Positions 45,291-58,540 are shown, counted from the first letter of the stretch. The stretch: 64,000 nucleotides of DNA from Mantis religiosa (GCA_030765055.1 CM060954.1:112394107-112458106), one strand, 5' to 3'. Made by a program: numbers and translations. Notes: generated by a model not told the origin, from the sequence alone.

Positions 45291-46323
45291 CAGGGTTAAC
45301 CAACCTATCTAACGGCTCGCGAGCTGCTTTTGTTTGGCTACAAAATGCATATATGCCCATGTTAGGTTAATTTGTTCACGAGTTTCGAACGATTAAATAA
45401 AATTAAGTACTTCAGATGTTTAATTGATTTGAAGTGTAATGATCTATAGGACCGTTACAAGGAAATTGATTCGGTTAATTTTTACAACTGTTTGCTGAGT
45501 AACATATTTCCCAATACTTGGACTAATATTTAATTCTAATCTCATTAATAGCCAGTAATGATTACAGACCAGTGAGCGCGGGTGAAACGTAGTCAAGACT
45601 TTACTTGAAAATTAAGATTTCCGTTTAAAAATGCATAGTAATTGAAGAGGGCAAATTTCAACTAATAATATTTACAGTTTGCACTCCATTACGTGAATAA
45701 GGGAATTAAATATAATTATGGCATTCGTCAGTTCCATATTAGATGTTGCTACACTATTTTGTGAGGTTCAAAATGTATTTTAAATGGCAAATAATTATTA
45801 TACCCACCCCAATTGCAGTTTGCAACTCTTATAGTGGCTATTTGCTTACATTTTAAGGCATATTGTGTCGAGCAGTAATCAAGCCACTATGAACGAAGAA
45901 CTGATCACGTATGTAACTGTATATGTTGGTTCAATAAAAGACTGTTTTTATATTACTGTGATATGTTCGCTTCGCGCCTATGAGTTTGTTGTCCCTATCT
46001 TAAACTATTTTCTTTTTTGTTCCAATGGTCATCGGCGGCCGTTCTCCTTTAGAACATATCGAAGGTGTTAACTCGTATTTGCTGGATTTTAATCATTAGA
46101 TCACGCACACATTCGCACTCTCATTCATACTTCCAGACTCTGGGGAAGATGAGGAATTATCTTGGTTGCAGAAAAATCCCATCTCCACAGCCGGGAATCG
46201 AACCCGGGATCCCTAGCACGGCAGGTGCTCTACCGACCGAGTTACGGGACCAGCGATCTTAAGCTTGTGCAGTTTCGCCTCTGGTTAAATTAGCCCTCAT
46301 TATGAAAAGTTTGGCAACCCCTG
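45291..46323 (+). mobile_element. Probable non-autonomous hAT-type transposon
   Basis: The left end CAGGGTTAACCAACC with an inner GGCTCGCGAGC palindrome and the right end GTTTGGCAACCCCTG are imperfect inverted repeats (11 of 15) of the style of hAT termini. The 8-bp flanks CCTTAGGG (45283-45290) and TGTGAGGG (46324-46331) match at 5 of 8 positions, plausible for a decayed hAT duplication. No transposase. A SINE (46060-46252) lies nested inside. Identification rests on terminal style and is moderate. Confidence 0.5.
46060..46252 (-). mobile_element. tRNA-derived SINE, family 4, nested in hAT-like element
   Basis: The minus-strand tRNA-like head at 46252-46182 has A box TAACTCGGTCGGTAGAGC, and a perfect T arm CCGGG-TTCGATT-CCCGG containing a consensus B box. 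A short body follows toward about 46060. The acceptor stem is imperfect, so a working tRNA is unlikely. The sharp B box suggests a young copy. Confidence 0.6.
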
Positions 46324-46331
46324 TGTGAGGG

Positions 46332-46799
46332 ACTCTAAAGCTATATGTTTCGTTGAAGTGTGAGTGACAGTCATCTGATAGGATGGTAGTTAGTGACTGC
46401 TTTTTATTGTTTATCTTTAACTCCAGCTGAAAATGAATAGGCATATGTTGCTTTTAGTCTGACCACATGATCGTTTAATGATTCCAAGATGGGGAATTTC
46501 GGGGCAACCCCGCATTTATCTTCATCTCAGCTTGGGCAGCTCTTGTCTTTAATGAGAAACCTGATGCATCAACGAAGAGTAAATTTCTCAGCTACTGTCG
46601 CCACCGAGCCCAAGCCGCCATCTACTAAGAAGATGTATTTCATCACTTTATTTACAGAACCATAGGCACATTGCCATATTTACTTTCTCTATTACGCACT
46701 TACGATAAATAGAGAACATGTATTCAAGCCAAACTATTTTTATCAAGATTTCATCGGAAAACGTTTTGAGGCAATGACTCCAGAGTTAGATATAGCTCT
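46332..46799. other. Unassigned sequence
   Basis: No recognisable feature. Confidence 0.5.
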
Positions 46800-47015
46800 G
46801 TACCATTGCCTGTGAAAAGCAGAAGTCAAAACGAAATGTCATTTACATACCAAGGAAGAGTGAGGAGGATTTTTAAAGAAATTCTTTGCTCCAAAGAACT
46901 CTTTACAGGTAATATTTTTCGACAATATTGCTGTTCTGAAAAATGGTTAATGCGTTTAAGTTTTTTTATGCAAAATCGAAATTTCTTGCTATTATGAATG
47001 ACTTCTGTATATGTT
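46800..47015 (+). repeat. DR-A-like sequence, diverged
   Basis: AAGAAATTCTTTGCTCCAAA, TTTACAGGTAATATTTTTCG, TGAAAAATGGTTAATGCG and TATGAATGACTTCTGTATA follow the DR-A order but with many differences. Confidence 0.4.
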
Positions 47016-47024
47016 TTCAAATGC

Positions 47025-48065
47025 TAGGCTTTGGCAATGAAGCCATTAGCTCTCTTGCTCTCCAATATTTCTGTGTGGTAGATCCGGCAGGCAGGACTTC
47101 ACAGGTTAGATGTTCTTCAGTCATTTCTTCTTCTTTGTTGCACAGAGGACAATTTGGACTTGTATAAATTCCTATTCTGTGTAACTGTTTGGCAAAATAA
47201 TCATGTTCCGTAAGTAATCTAAAATTTGCTACTGCAGCTTTACGTGGGATTTCTGGAATAATTTCTGGGTATTAAATTAAAATGTTCCGTTTTTTATCTT
47301 TGGCTTTGTTAGATATTGTTTGGTTTTGTTTGTTTTTAATTAGTCTTTTTATGGATGTAAAGGATAAGTTTTTATTTTTGTTCTGAATTAAATTTGCAGC
47401 TCTTTTTGGCAAGAAAATAAGCTGATTCATTTCCAGCAAGTCCACAATGTGCGTGTAGCCACTGTAATTTAATTCTTTTCTGTAGTTTTTGAAGTTGTTG
47501 GAACATGTTGTGACATTCTTTAGTTTGGATTGACCTCATTTTATATGAACTTATTGCATATAATGCTGCTTTACAATCAGAAAGTATGACAGCATTTTTG
47601 AATTTAACTATTCTGTATAGAAGGTGTTGGAGTGAAATATGAATAGCCGTTACTTCTGCATCAAAATTTGTTGTGTGGGATCCTGCTGGTTGATAGAATG
47701 AGAATAGTGCACACGCAATTCTTGCTCCTGAGTTGTTGTCCAAGTTAGATCCATTTGTGTAGATGTGTAACCATTCTTCAGGTGGGTATCTATTGTTCAC
47801 AGTTTCTAATGCTAGTGCTTTTAGTACAGGTTTGGGAGTTTCACTTTTTGTAACTATTTCTTCTAAATCTAACTGAATATTAAGTGATTCAAAAGCCAGG
47901 GGTGTTCTTTGATTAAAATGGTTTCTTAAGAATTAGGAATATTTAGATCTGTTTTTAATTCCGTAACTTTGTGCAGGAAACTTGTTTGGTTTTTCATCTT
48001 GATTTGTTGTAGTAATCATTTCTCCTAGTTTGTTGTTTTTAACCGCAACATTTTTTTTCGTGTTG
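47025..48065 (-). pseudogene. LINE remnant with RNase H and C-terminal zinc segment
   Basis: Minus-strand order: a linker (ALETVNNRYPPEEW), an RNase H domain (47372-47800) and, after a frameshifted gap, a C-terminal segment LTEHDYFAKQLHRIGIYTS with CPLCNKEEEMTEEHLTC (CxxC...HxxxC). RNase H in LINEs removes element RNA during cDNA synthesis. Two catalytic acids are substituted: YTNGS where TDGS is expected and NESAYF where NESADF is expected. The Glu (FDAEV) and middle Asp (LSDCKAAL) remain. With these changes plus stops between 47250 and 47372 the copy is dead. The order suggests an RNase-H-bearing LINE clade such as I/R1/LOA; clade not proven. Confidence 0.8.
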
Positions 48066-49363
48066 TGTTAGTGCCTGCTCCTCTGCTACTTAAAGCATGA
48101 CTTCTGTATAACTATAAATCTAAAGAGTTCGACAAGTTCTTATGTAAATAATATACACAAACTTTATTGCAACAAGGCTGTATGTTAATTTTTGTGGGGA
48201 GGGAGGGTAATAAGTTAACAATTTCAGGGCTATTCCGTATTATTGGTTTTAAAAATCTTATATTTTTCTCAAATGAAGGTATTTTATGGTGGTTGTGTGT
48301 ATGTGTTTGTTTTTCCTCTTCAGATCATGCAAAGAGAACGGAATTTCACTGGTATCACATAGCGATTAGCTCTTAAAAGGTATGACTGAGTTCAGAGTAT
48401 TGATTATGCAATTCTCGTGTACCTTCCAAGGAAATCTATTTATTTGTAAATATAGGGTAGTCTAGCTTCAAAACGTAAACCAATTTTGACAATCCTAACG
48501 CCCTTGTACTTGAATACGAACACACTGGAGCTATAACAGAAAGTGCCTAAAATAAAGGGGTTAATTTAAAATTGAGAATCCCATGGAGTAGAAAAAAATG
48601 CGTGTTACGCCAAACAATACAAGTAGTTGCTAAATTCCGCAAAGTAAGAGATCATAACCAGTTTTGTTTAATTGTATAAAATATGCATAGGTGGCCTTGA
48701 TGTAACATTCAACAAACAAAAGACAAGAGTTTTAAGACAGATAATGGTTCCCATGTTATATTTGCTTTTAATTACGTTTATGAAATACTGTAGCTGTGTA
48801 AGTATGAAAATGTCAAACCTTCCGAAGAACCTGTATTCTAATTATATGGGTCTATGCCCTAAAGATGCTAGAGTTAAAACCCTGAAATAACCCTTATGTA
48901 AGAAGTTCTGCTTTATTTCCTTTGTGTTTATATAATCAGTTTCTTCAGCAGGACATGTTAAGTAATTGTATAAAGAGATAAAATCTGGTAATATAAGAAA
49001 ACACTGATCCAAAGTATTGTATTAACTGAAAAGATCTTTTATCTCGATGGTAGTAACGATATGTATGTTTTCAGAAAAGCTAATTTGTTAGCTTGGGCTT
49101 ATAGGGTATTGTTTCGTTGTATGTTCTGTATTACGTGAATGTTATATAGGTTGCATGTTATTAAATAATAATGATACCAAAAGTAAGGCGCAAATGTTTA
49201 ACATCTATCCTGCTTCACCAAAAAATTACTTGATCATTCCGACTCAAGATTCTTCCACCGACAAAGGTTGAGTTGTATACTGCATTCGTCGTAAGAAACA
49301 CTTTTTGTATTACGTGCACAAGCGTGATAGGACAGTGACACTTTGTTGCTGTTGTTGTAATTT
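48066..49363. other. AT-rich non-coding stretch
   Basis: Only short frames without motifs. Confidence 0.55.
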
Positions 49364-49588
49364 GCGTCCTCCAACGTTAAGTTATATCGGACGATGAATG
49401 GAATGGGTGAAATTATGCTCAATTGAGCCCGGGGTCCATGGAGCTTAGAGTTACCCGACATTCGTCTTTCAGGATAAGGGAAACCCCCGGAAAAACCTTA
49501 CCCAGGTAACTCACACTGACCGAGATTCGAACTTGGGACCTCTTGAACGTGAGGCAGACACGATACTATCCACGCTAACGAGGCGGGT
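49364..49588 (-). mobile_element. tRNA-derived SINE, family 1
   Basis: Plus-strand start GCGTCCTCCAACGTTAAGTT, the TTCGTCTTTCAGGATAAGGG block, and reverse B box GAGATTCGAACTTGG near 49520. One of the better preserved copies. Confidence 0.88.
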
Positions 49589-51439
49589 AGTGTTACATTT
49601 GCCCATGGGTTACGCCATATTACATTCAAACAAATTGTATGCACAAGAGTAGCTTACCAGTAGGTTTTGTTTTGTAGGTTTTGTTCGCGGAATTGCTCAC
49701 AGGAACAGTGTGCATTTTAGGACGACAGGAGTATATGCCATGTAACATTGAAGAACTTGTAAGACCACTGGGGAAAAAGCTTAAGACGTCAGACTTCGAC
49801 CGATGTTTCGTATTCTTTTGTGTGAATATGGAAAGACATTTCATCTGGTATCTGGAATATTTGACACTGTACGAAATTAGAGTTATAATGAGAAAGGGAG
49901 AGGATTTATCATAAAAACTTCATCATTTAACAGTCATGTCAAAGATCGGAGAGGTAAATTGAATTAATTCTTCACTAGGATCTGAAAACAGGCTAACATA
50001 TCAAAATGCATTTTACAAATATTTATCTTGATTAGTATGGAGATAGTACAATAAGCTTCACAAAAGAATATTTTGTTAAAGAATGGGTAGTGGAATTATT
50101 TGAATGTATCAGTTCAGTTCTTTTGTCTCGTTTTCCAGAAAAACAGCATGGAATTTCATAGTTATTACATAACGACACAACTTTTAGACATCTATCACTT
50201 ATCTGTTTTGTACCTACAATATGTAGATGTGTAAATGGTAATGGCAGTTTTCGATTAACAAGCACTGGATAGAATTGTTTGTAGAGGAATGATCGTGTGA
50301 ATCCAACAAATCAAGATTTTGAAATAGCATCTAACAGATGGTATCAGAGACGAAATATTTGTAGTGGATGTGAGGTGTTTCAAAATGAGATACGAGTTGA
50401 AGCTAAAGGAATTAGGCAGTTTTTTGGCCGGTACCTCAGTCCAAATTCTGGAATTCTGGCTTTTAAATATTCCCTAAACGCTTGTTTTGTTGGAGTGATT
50501 CCAGAAGAAATGACATCTCTGGAGGGCTACCTCACCTTAAACAGCACCTGGGAAAGCCAACGCCTTCACAAAATTTCGTATTCTACGTTTTCTCCGCGGT
50601 GGTCTTGTGCGTATCCGTTATTGGGTTTTATGGATCGGAATGGAAAATTAAAGTATCAAGCTCAAGATGACTGCCATGAAGCTGTTATTTCACTTTGAAT
50701 ACTGCGATCGAGATGAAAGAGCATGGTTTCATTTTATGATTTTGGCTATTGTTAGATCTGTGTAGCCATTAATGAACTTCTCGGTGCTACAAAGCGTTGA
50801 TTGAATATGACGGGCATATTAGTACAATACATCATGTAACGTAATTTCATATCATTGTGTTGCAGTTCTTGTTAACTGAGAAAGTCACTACAAGCAATCA
50901 GGTTATTTGTTTATTCGTTATGTGCATTAATCTATCTCTCACCAACTTTCTTTTCAAATAAGTCCTTTCAGGCATTACCAGGCGAAGGTTGAGAAAGTAG
51001 CTGCCAATAGAGGCTAGGTTAACCTCTAATAGGGATGGCCAGAAAGTACCAGTTATATTGTAGCTGTTATCTTATTGAGACATATGGAAGTAGTTACCCA
51101 TTAACATTTAGATAAACGAGCATAGAGTAATTAGTTGCACAATAACGGTGTCTGTGACATCATTCACTGCATGTGTATTATTATCGCTTATCAGGAAAAG
51201 GTTACCCCAGCGCGTTACTCAAAATGAATCAAACAATTGAGGGTCGATCTGAACAGCTTTATCATTGAAATGACGTTTCTAAGCGTTTTTCTTTGGCATG
51301 CTTATTAGTGCAAAGAAATTCATTAAGTTAATACCTCTTTATTGCATGAAATACTTTGCTACTTATGCAGCTCCTGCTGTAATTTATAAACTGGCGCTGG
51401 TACCGCTTTCTGCGGTGCCTAAACGCAATAGATTCGAAT
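49589..51439. other. Unassigned, mostly AT-rich
   Basis: Frames at 49681-49914 and 50297-50698 (77 and 133 codons) have no recognised domain, start context or splice pattern, and are left uncalled. Confidence 0.45.
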
Positions 51440-51610
51440 AGCCGTGGTCATTAATGCGATAGGTAATGGACTGGCCATCCGTTCAAAGCCAAACGTTGTG
51501 AGTTTGAATCTCGGCAACTCAGTCAAATGTGTCTGTGGGGAGAGGACGGGAAGGACCCAAGTAAAATACTCGATGAGATAGCACACATGGATGTTGACGG
51601 GGTATCATTT
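51440..51610 (+). repeat. tRNA-like SINE remnant
   Basis: TAGCCGTGGTCATTAATGCG and GTGAGTTTGAATCTCGG (B-box-like, near 51498) are followed by a GC-moderate body with GAGGACGGGAAGGACC. The cloverleaf is poor. Confidence 0.4.
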
Positions 51611-51714
51611 GATTGCAGTTCCGTGGATTTTGCCTTTTTAGAGTAAGAAAACACTACAATGACCAAAAGACTCAGAATTGTTTGTGTATAATTCACAAGG
51701 CCAGTATAGTATTA

Positions 51715-52101
51715 CAGGGTGGGCAAAATGCAAGTGGTGTGGAAAATACTTTTAAGAAATTGGTCTGGAATAGATTTTTATACATTAATATACATTAAAC
51801 GTACAGAATTACGAACTGAGGTGTGAAAATGAAGAAGTCGATACACAGGACACGTGAGCGAACTCGAACAATTTGCACGAAATAAAATACTGTACATGAA
51901 ATGAAGTCAGATTGTGGTAACAGGACAATAATATCGACCCCTGATAATGGAAAGGTGAACCATCCAGCACAGTAAATGCAGGAAATATCCTCCGCCGACG
52001 TTGACGCAGAGCTGTGCTTTGTTTACTAAACTGCGAGACACTGCTTGAAGCTCTGCTGTGATTGAAAATATTTTCCGGCCACTTTTATTTTGACCACCCT
52101 A
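51715..52101. mobile_element. mariner-type MITE
   Basis: 387 bp with terminal inverted repeats of about 20 bp, 16 of 20 matching (left CAGGGTGGGCAAAATGCAAG; complement of right TAGGGTGGTCAAAATAAAAG), flanked by TA at 51713-51714 and 52102-52103. No transposase frame. The GGGTGG..CAAAA start resembles, but is not identical to, the full mariner at 29984. Confidence 0.7.
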
Positions 52102-52103
52102 TA

Positions 52104-54717
52104 TAATAATAAAGTAACTGCACTAAAACATTTTTCAAGCTAAATAATGCATTAAAGGGTTAGGTGAACAGGACACTTTTCCGGAAGGTATGTAGCTAAG
52201 TTATATTTCATCAGTACGGTTTTTATAGCTTCGTGATCCCACTCCCTACGCTATACTTGGTGAGCTCTTCTGAAAAAAGTTGCCTGTCCTCTTTCCAGGT
52301 CATGTTAGTGTTTGAAATACACCACTTTCAGAAATGAAAAGTAGGAAGCTGACTGCAGCTATAATAGGAGTGAAGGTTCTCTGTTTCTGCCACATTTCGA
52401 ATCTTTTCAGTTCTTTACTCTAGCTAGTCCGTGATCTGCTTTAAATATAGCCACATTTTATGAAATTATTCCTTTAGGAAAATGTTGTTACTAATCTTGA
52501 ACCGGCAAGGGCGATTCTGTGCGACCTACTGTAGCGTCACTAAAAAGAAAAGTGCGGGTTGTAGTTAGCAGAGAGGGCTACAATCAGTCTGGACGATATC
52601 TGGTGTGCTCCCAAATGCTCTACAGCACTCTTGATGTAGAGGATTATCTGTAATTGTACACGGCACGCTCGGCGGAACCAGTGGTTAAGACAATCATGGG
52701 ATTAGAGCACTGAGCTGCCGCTGGGCGAAGCCTGCCTCAATGTCACTTTCTCTCCAGCTCCCATGTAGGAGTCCCCAGAGGATAGAACAGCGGTTCCTTG
52801 GTCAATCGCAGAAGTGTTAAACTCCAGGTCAGCAGCCTCGGGAAGAGTTTTGCGATACTGCTCCAATTATGCGCACACTCCACTCGCTTCGACACCTCCT
52901 CATGTCCTTCGCGATATAAGGAAACTTGCGAGATGAGTTCGGCCCACGTCACTCTGAGGACAGGGTGTAGCGAAAACAAACAGCAGCTTCCTCAGGGTCA
53001 GCAGTGAACCTTGACGGCCATTGTCACGGACTTAGCAGACTTTGGTCTACAGTGGAGCTTGGATACGGGTGTTAATGAACTTCATTGTTAACTGTGGCAT
53101 ATTCCTTAGATTACTTACATCCTTAGACTCCAAAATACCTTCTGTTCCTGCGACATTGCGTGAGATTTAAAGAAAACGAGGAAGCCTGTAATGCCTTTCC
53201 TCTAACTTAGTAATTTGATCCTCCAACCCCATAAATATTTAATTATCGCTTAAAAATTTAAGGTAATCATCATTTTTAAACGACCACCTTAAAGCTGAAG
53301 TGCTGATTTGTGTTATAATGGCGATTTTAGCTCTAGGATTAAGCATGTATTCGTTTTACAGTCTTTTTTTTTTTTTTTTGTTTTGTTACTAAAGTTGTAA
53401 ACCTTTGAAAGAGCTGGGAGTAAGTATGTTTCTCTTTTGGTTGTATGGAGTCTCAAGGAGGAACTTCAGACATACAGATATCGGTCGTCAATGAGAGAGG
53501 TCAAGAAATGTATCAAAACGATATAGAAAAAGAAGCACCAGAGAGAACTTTACAATAAAGAGTACCGATATAGTAAAAACCCTTTTACGAAAATATTTTC
53601 ATTCAATCTTTTCTAGTAAGACAGCACTTCTGTGGCTGGTCGCTCCCTTGCTATCTATCATATACAATACTGTTTCAGTGCACACATGCTCTAGCACCAC
53701 ATCACATTTCCGGCGTAATCAGGTTCTTGATAAAGTAAAATACTACCGTATTGTTTGAAAACCGATATTAACCCAATTTCTAAATGCTCATAGTTCCTTT
53801 GTTGCCCAATTTTTCGATTCTATTCTTTTTTCCAAAGCGTTGGTTTACTGGTTTACTGGTCCGCAAATATGGAAATTGTGAAAGAAACTTGCTAATAACT
53901 GGCAAACGGGGAGTGGACTATTGACTATTAAGGCAGTTGTTGAAAAGCAACACAAGAATACGGGTTCCTCTGGAGCTGTGGCCCCCATACGAGATGTGCC
54001 TTGGTGACAGATGTGCAGTTGAGTTACCGAATCCATGCCGTCAAATGTACAAACATTATGGTAAAAATGACATATTTCTGAAGAAGGCACGGAATTCATA
54101 CGATGTTATTATTTGCATTTATTTTTCGAAATAAAATTGCTTTATTTATTTTTAGTTTATTTATAGGTTATTCTTGTTACTGATATGAGTAACACTTCCT
54201 TCCCTTTGTATTATATTTGACAATAACTTTATTGATGTTAATTTAATAAAAATGTGTACGTTTTAGCCCTAATGTTAAATCACTGAATACAGCGCTAATT
54301 GAAGTGGTCTGTTCAGTGTGTACTGTTATCCTAAAAAGTAGAGTGTGTTTATTGTGTTAAGTTTTGATTCAAGGGAGTCACATGTGGACCTAGACTTGAA
54401 TTTATGCTCATGATACAACTTTTTCTAACAAATGCAAAACAGTTTGTGTACGTGTTATAGCTTACAGATTCAACTGAGTACACATTAGATGAGTTGTGAG
54501 CCCTTGTGAAAAGAATTACAATTACGTGTTCTTGCTCGCTCTGCAGATCTAAATCCATGTGATTATTACTTTTGAAGAATGCCTAAAGATGTGAGCAGAT
54601 ATCAATACACTTGAGAAAATTATTCCAATATTTCGGCTGCAGCAATTCACCAACTTTAAACTATCACCAGGATTATGCAGACCCATTTTCATCGTGTTAG
54701 AAAATAAAACGTAACTT
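52104..54717. other. Unassigned sequence
   Basis: Mid-GC patches at 52500-53060 and 53840-54060, but the open frames there overlap on opposite strands without domains. A T-run lies at about 53365-53380. Confidence 0.4.
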
Positions 54718-54972
54718 CCCGCTTCGGTAGCGTAGATGACAGTCTGTCTGCCTCATGTTCAAGAGGTCCCAAGCTAGAATCTCGGTCAGGGTGAGTTAGC
54801 TGGATAAGTATTTTTCTGTCATTTCCCCCCTCATCCTGAAAGACGAAAGTCGGGTAGGGACCGACCCTCTATGGACCCTGGGCTCATTTCAGCATACTTT
54901 TACCCATTCCATTCATCGTCCGATATTACTTAACGCCAGAGGACCTTAAAAAAAGAGAGAGAGGGAGAGAGA
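54718..54972 (+). mobile_element. tRNA-derived SINE, family 1, with GA tail
   Basis: CCCGCTTCGGTAGCGTAGATG head, a B-box-like CAAGCTAGAATCTCGG, the body with CATCCTGAAAGACGAAAGTCGG and CTATGGACCCTGGGCTCATT, then a short A-run and GAGAGAG tail. The tail extends past the usual GAGGAC end. Confidence 0.88.
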
Positions 54973-56163
54973 ATCCTAAAGCGTATGTGGGGTGTATTCC
55001 GGGTCCATAACAATGTGTCATGGAGAGGAGCACACTACCTCGCGTCATTCAAACCGAACTCGCAGCTCAAAGTGGGCAAATTCCGTATTCGAACCATTTG
55101 CGAATATGTGCTTCTCTGGCAGGTTCTTTGCACCATACAGAGTAACTGAGTGCCAGCTAATTGGATAAAAACACATTTCTTTACTTCTGTGAAAGCACAG
55201 TTCCGCAGCCTAAATCCAGTTAGGACATTTCTCCCTGCCAGAGTTTATTTTATTTTATGTTTACCTCGGATATAGTCGACAAATGCTGAGGAGATTAGGT
55301 TGCACTTAGGCATGTAAGATTCCTTCGCAAATTTACTTTCCATAGTCATTTCATGTATTATCAGTATAACACTCGCACGATTTCTCTGCACTCCCTTCAA
55401 CAGACTATTATTACATAAGCTTCATTTTCTATTTACTTCTTATTAATACTGATAAATCTTTATTACTAATATATTTCATTATAGATATTCGAAGAATATC
55501 TTAGCCAACCGCTATGCGCCGGGTTTGAAATTCTCTTTACAAAACACAAAAAACGTAAGAAAGATATAGCGAATTTAGCCAAGAAAAGTATAAAAATTTG
55601 AATAAAAAAATAAAGAATATCTCAAATGTTTGAAGTCACAAATTATTAGACGAGATATAAATATTTATGCGATTTTGTTCATTTCTTACAGTTACTAATT
55701 ATACAAAGGTCCTTTGCAATTCATGCAAACTTTATACATTTATTTTATTTGTAGTAAAATAGCTTAAACATGTATAAACGGCCATTTAAATAGCCTTTTG
55801 GGGGAAAATAACATGCTTATAAAAATGTGAAAGGTAGGTTGGAATGACAGGATATTGTTCAAATTCAAATTGTTCAAATTCAAGGCTTAACTTAAATAAG
55901 AAGATTCGTATTTAGACCACGTTTCATTTTTGAGAAATTTCTTCGTAGACACATACATACACATATACCCGTTTCTAATTTTGTTTTAGAGTTTTTAAGG
56001 GGCCTCAACACATGTATTACCGGAGAAATCTCCGAAATCGACTTTGGGTGGAAGACAGTACTTCCATTTGATAATATAGGTAATCAATTGAGAATGCAAA
56101 CATTATCTCTGTGAACATTAAATATAACAGGCAATTAAAAAATTCTTCACCGAAAGAATTGGC
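54973..56163. other. AT-rich non-coding stretch
   Basis: No recognised feature apart from a direct TTCAAATTC duplication near 55855-55880. Confidence 0.5.
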
Positions 56164-56855
<692 letters not shown>

Positions 56856-56897
56856 CGCAAATCAATGAGCTAAAATCACATCCTTCAAATAAAATGG

Positions 56898-57055
56898 TTG
56901 AGTTACCTGGATAAGGTTTTTGCTCCGAGTTTTCCCTCATCCTGAAAGAAGGAAGTCGAGTAACTTTAAGCTGTGGACTTTGGGCTGATTTCAGCATCAT
57001 TTCCCCCCTTTCATTCATCGTGCTATATGACTTAACCTTGGAGGACGATTAAAAA
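56898..57055 (+). mobile_element. tRNA-derived SINE, family 1, 5'-truncated
   Basis: Starts at GAGTTACCTGGATAAGG and keeps the CATCCTGAAAGAAGGAAGTCG block and the end GGAGGACG plus A-rich tail. The tRNA head is missing; its place is near the microsatellite boundary. Confidence 0.8.
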
Positions 57056-57336
57056 AACAGAAAAAAAGATCATACGCTTGCACTTGGCTAGTGGGAGTGT
57101 TATCAGCCTGCCATTCCGACCTTTGACAGTGAGCAAACAACGACAGTTCATTCACAGAACTGCTAGCAACAAAAGGAGAACCATGATCGTATCATTACTG
57201 TGATCAGATGAATTATGAATGGATTTTGTATAAAGTTGTGTTCCTGTAAATCATGTCTCATGATTATTACCGAGGTTATCTTAATCTCGGTAAAACACGT
57301 GCTGTCTTTTTTTGGGATGAAGATATAAAAATATTT

Positions 57337-57420
57337 AGCATGGCTTCTTTCGCAAGGAAATGAAACCAATAGTCCCGTATCGTAAATTTACGGAATGCAA
57401 ATTAACCTTATGTCTGATGA
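57337..57420 (+). repeat. Dispersed repeat DR-C, copy 2
   Basis: AGCATGGCTTCTTTCGCAAGG, AAACCAATAGTCCCGTATCG, the palindrome CGTAAATTTACG (57381-57392) and TTAACCTTATGTCTGATGAA, paralleling 32522-32612. Confidence 0.55.
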
Positions 57421-58420
57421 ACATACATTTGAACAAATATAAACACAGTTAAAGAGGTTCATTAATAAAAGCTCAATTTATTTAATGGTTTTAAATGAAA
57501 TACATACTTTATGGGGCATTAATAATTTCCAATAGCATATTCGTAATTATTGTTTTCGATTTTATAGCAAAGTTTTTGCTAAATTAGCTTTCTTTTGTTT
57601 CTTTTGATATATGCTTATAATCTGTAGTGAAACAATTTTACAATTTTTTTTCGGGATTAACATAAAGTTAACTGAAATATAAACTTTTATAAGAATAATT
57701 TGCCAATATAGAACATTAGAGTTTAGTTCTTTCATTTTGATCTTTCCGCCGCCTACGGAAAGTACCTCAAGAAAGTACTTTTTTATTCCATTCAGAAATC
57801 CAATACCCAGATTTCATCCGAAACAAACTTTTGAAGTCTCAAGACCTCAAAAAATAATCATTCTTAGGAATAAATGCTCATAAGTTTGAATTTTTTTAAA
57901 GGAAAACTTAACATATTGAGTACAATTTTTTTATAAATATTAATTCATTACTTATGAATTATCCAGTGTATTCTCAAAAGGTAATTAGGTAACTCAGTAA
58001 TACAAAAATTCTAAATATGTTGTATGCAAAACACAATAGTTTTGCTTCTCGAAGTCTCTTGTAAACTTAATCAATGTCTGCACAACATTAATTTTAAGAT
58101 AAAAACAAAATTTTAATGCAAATATAATAAACCGTTTGATACGTGCGATCTAGTAGCAGGTGTATCAAAATGTTCAATAAAAAACTAAAACAGATATAGA
58201 TATGTTTCCACAATTTAGCCTACACACGGCCAGTGTGAAAGAACAATTAATTTCTATTAATTGAACTAATAGTGGTTAACTATAAAGCCCGGGCCTTAAA
58301 GTACTTACATGTTGTAAGTCGCCATTAAGGTAGTTGTCTCGTGTGTTTATGAGAATTCCTAAGTGGTTTACCGGGAAAATACGAGTCAGTTGAAGAATTT
58401 AATGTCATATTGGCACTTTG
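57421..58420. other. AT-rich non-coding stretch
   Basis: Nothing recognised. Confidence 0.6.
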
Positions 58421-58540
58421 GCCTTAGTAGCTCAATGGTAGAGCGGCTGGACGGAAACCAGAAGATCCGTGATTCAAATCCCGGCTATGGCATTGAGTTT
58501 TTCAGTCTGACTCTACATTCCCACAAATATAGATATGTAT
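58421..58540 (+). mobile_element. tRNA-like SINE, family 2
   Basis: Cloverleaf head at 58423-58495: acceptor GCCTTAG against CTATGGC (one mismatch), D stem GCTC/GAGC, anticodon stem CTGG/CCAG with loop ACGGAAA, and T loop TTCAAAT with a weak stem. Shares loop, arms and about 30 bp of following sequence with the minus-strand copy at 34400-34520. Confidence 0.6.

Noticed and set aside
46182..46252. Functional tRNA candidate with perfect T arm
   Set aside because: The acceptor stem does not close well and a SINE-like body follows; best read as a SINE head.
50297..50698. 133-codon plus-strand frame
   Set aside because: No start codon context, domain, splice signals or neighbouring exons; could be chance or an unknown repeat.
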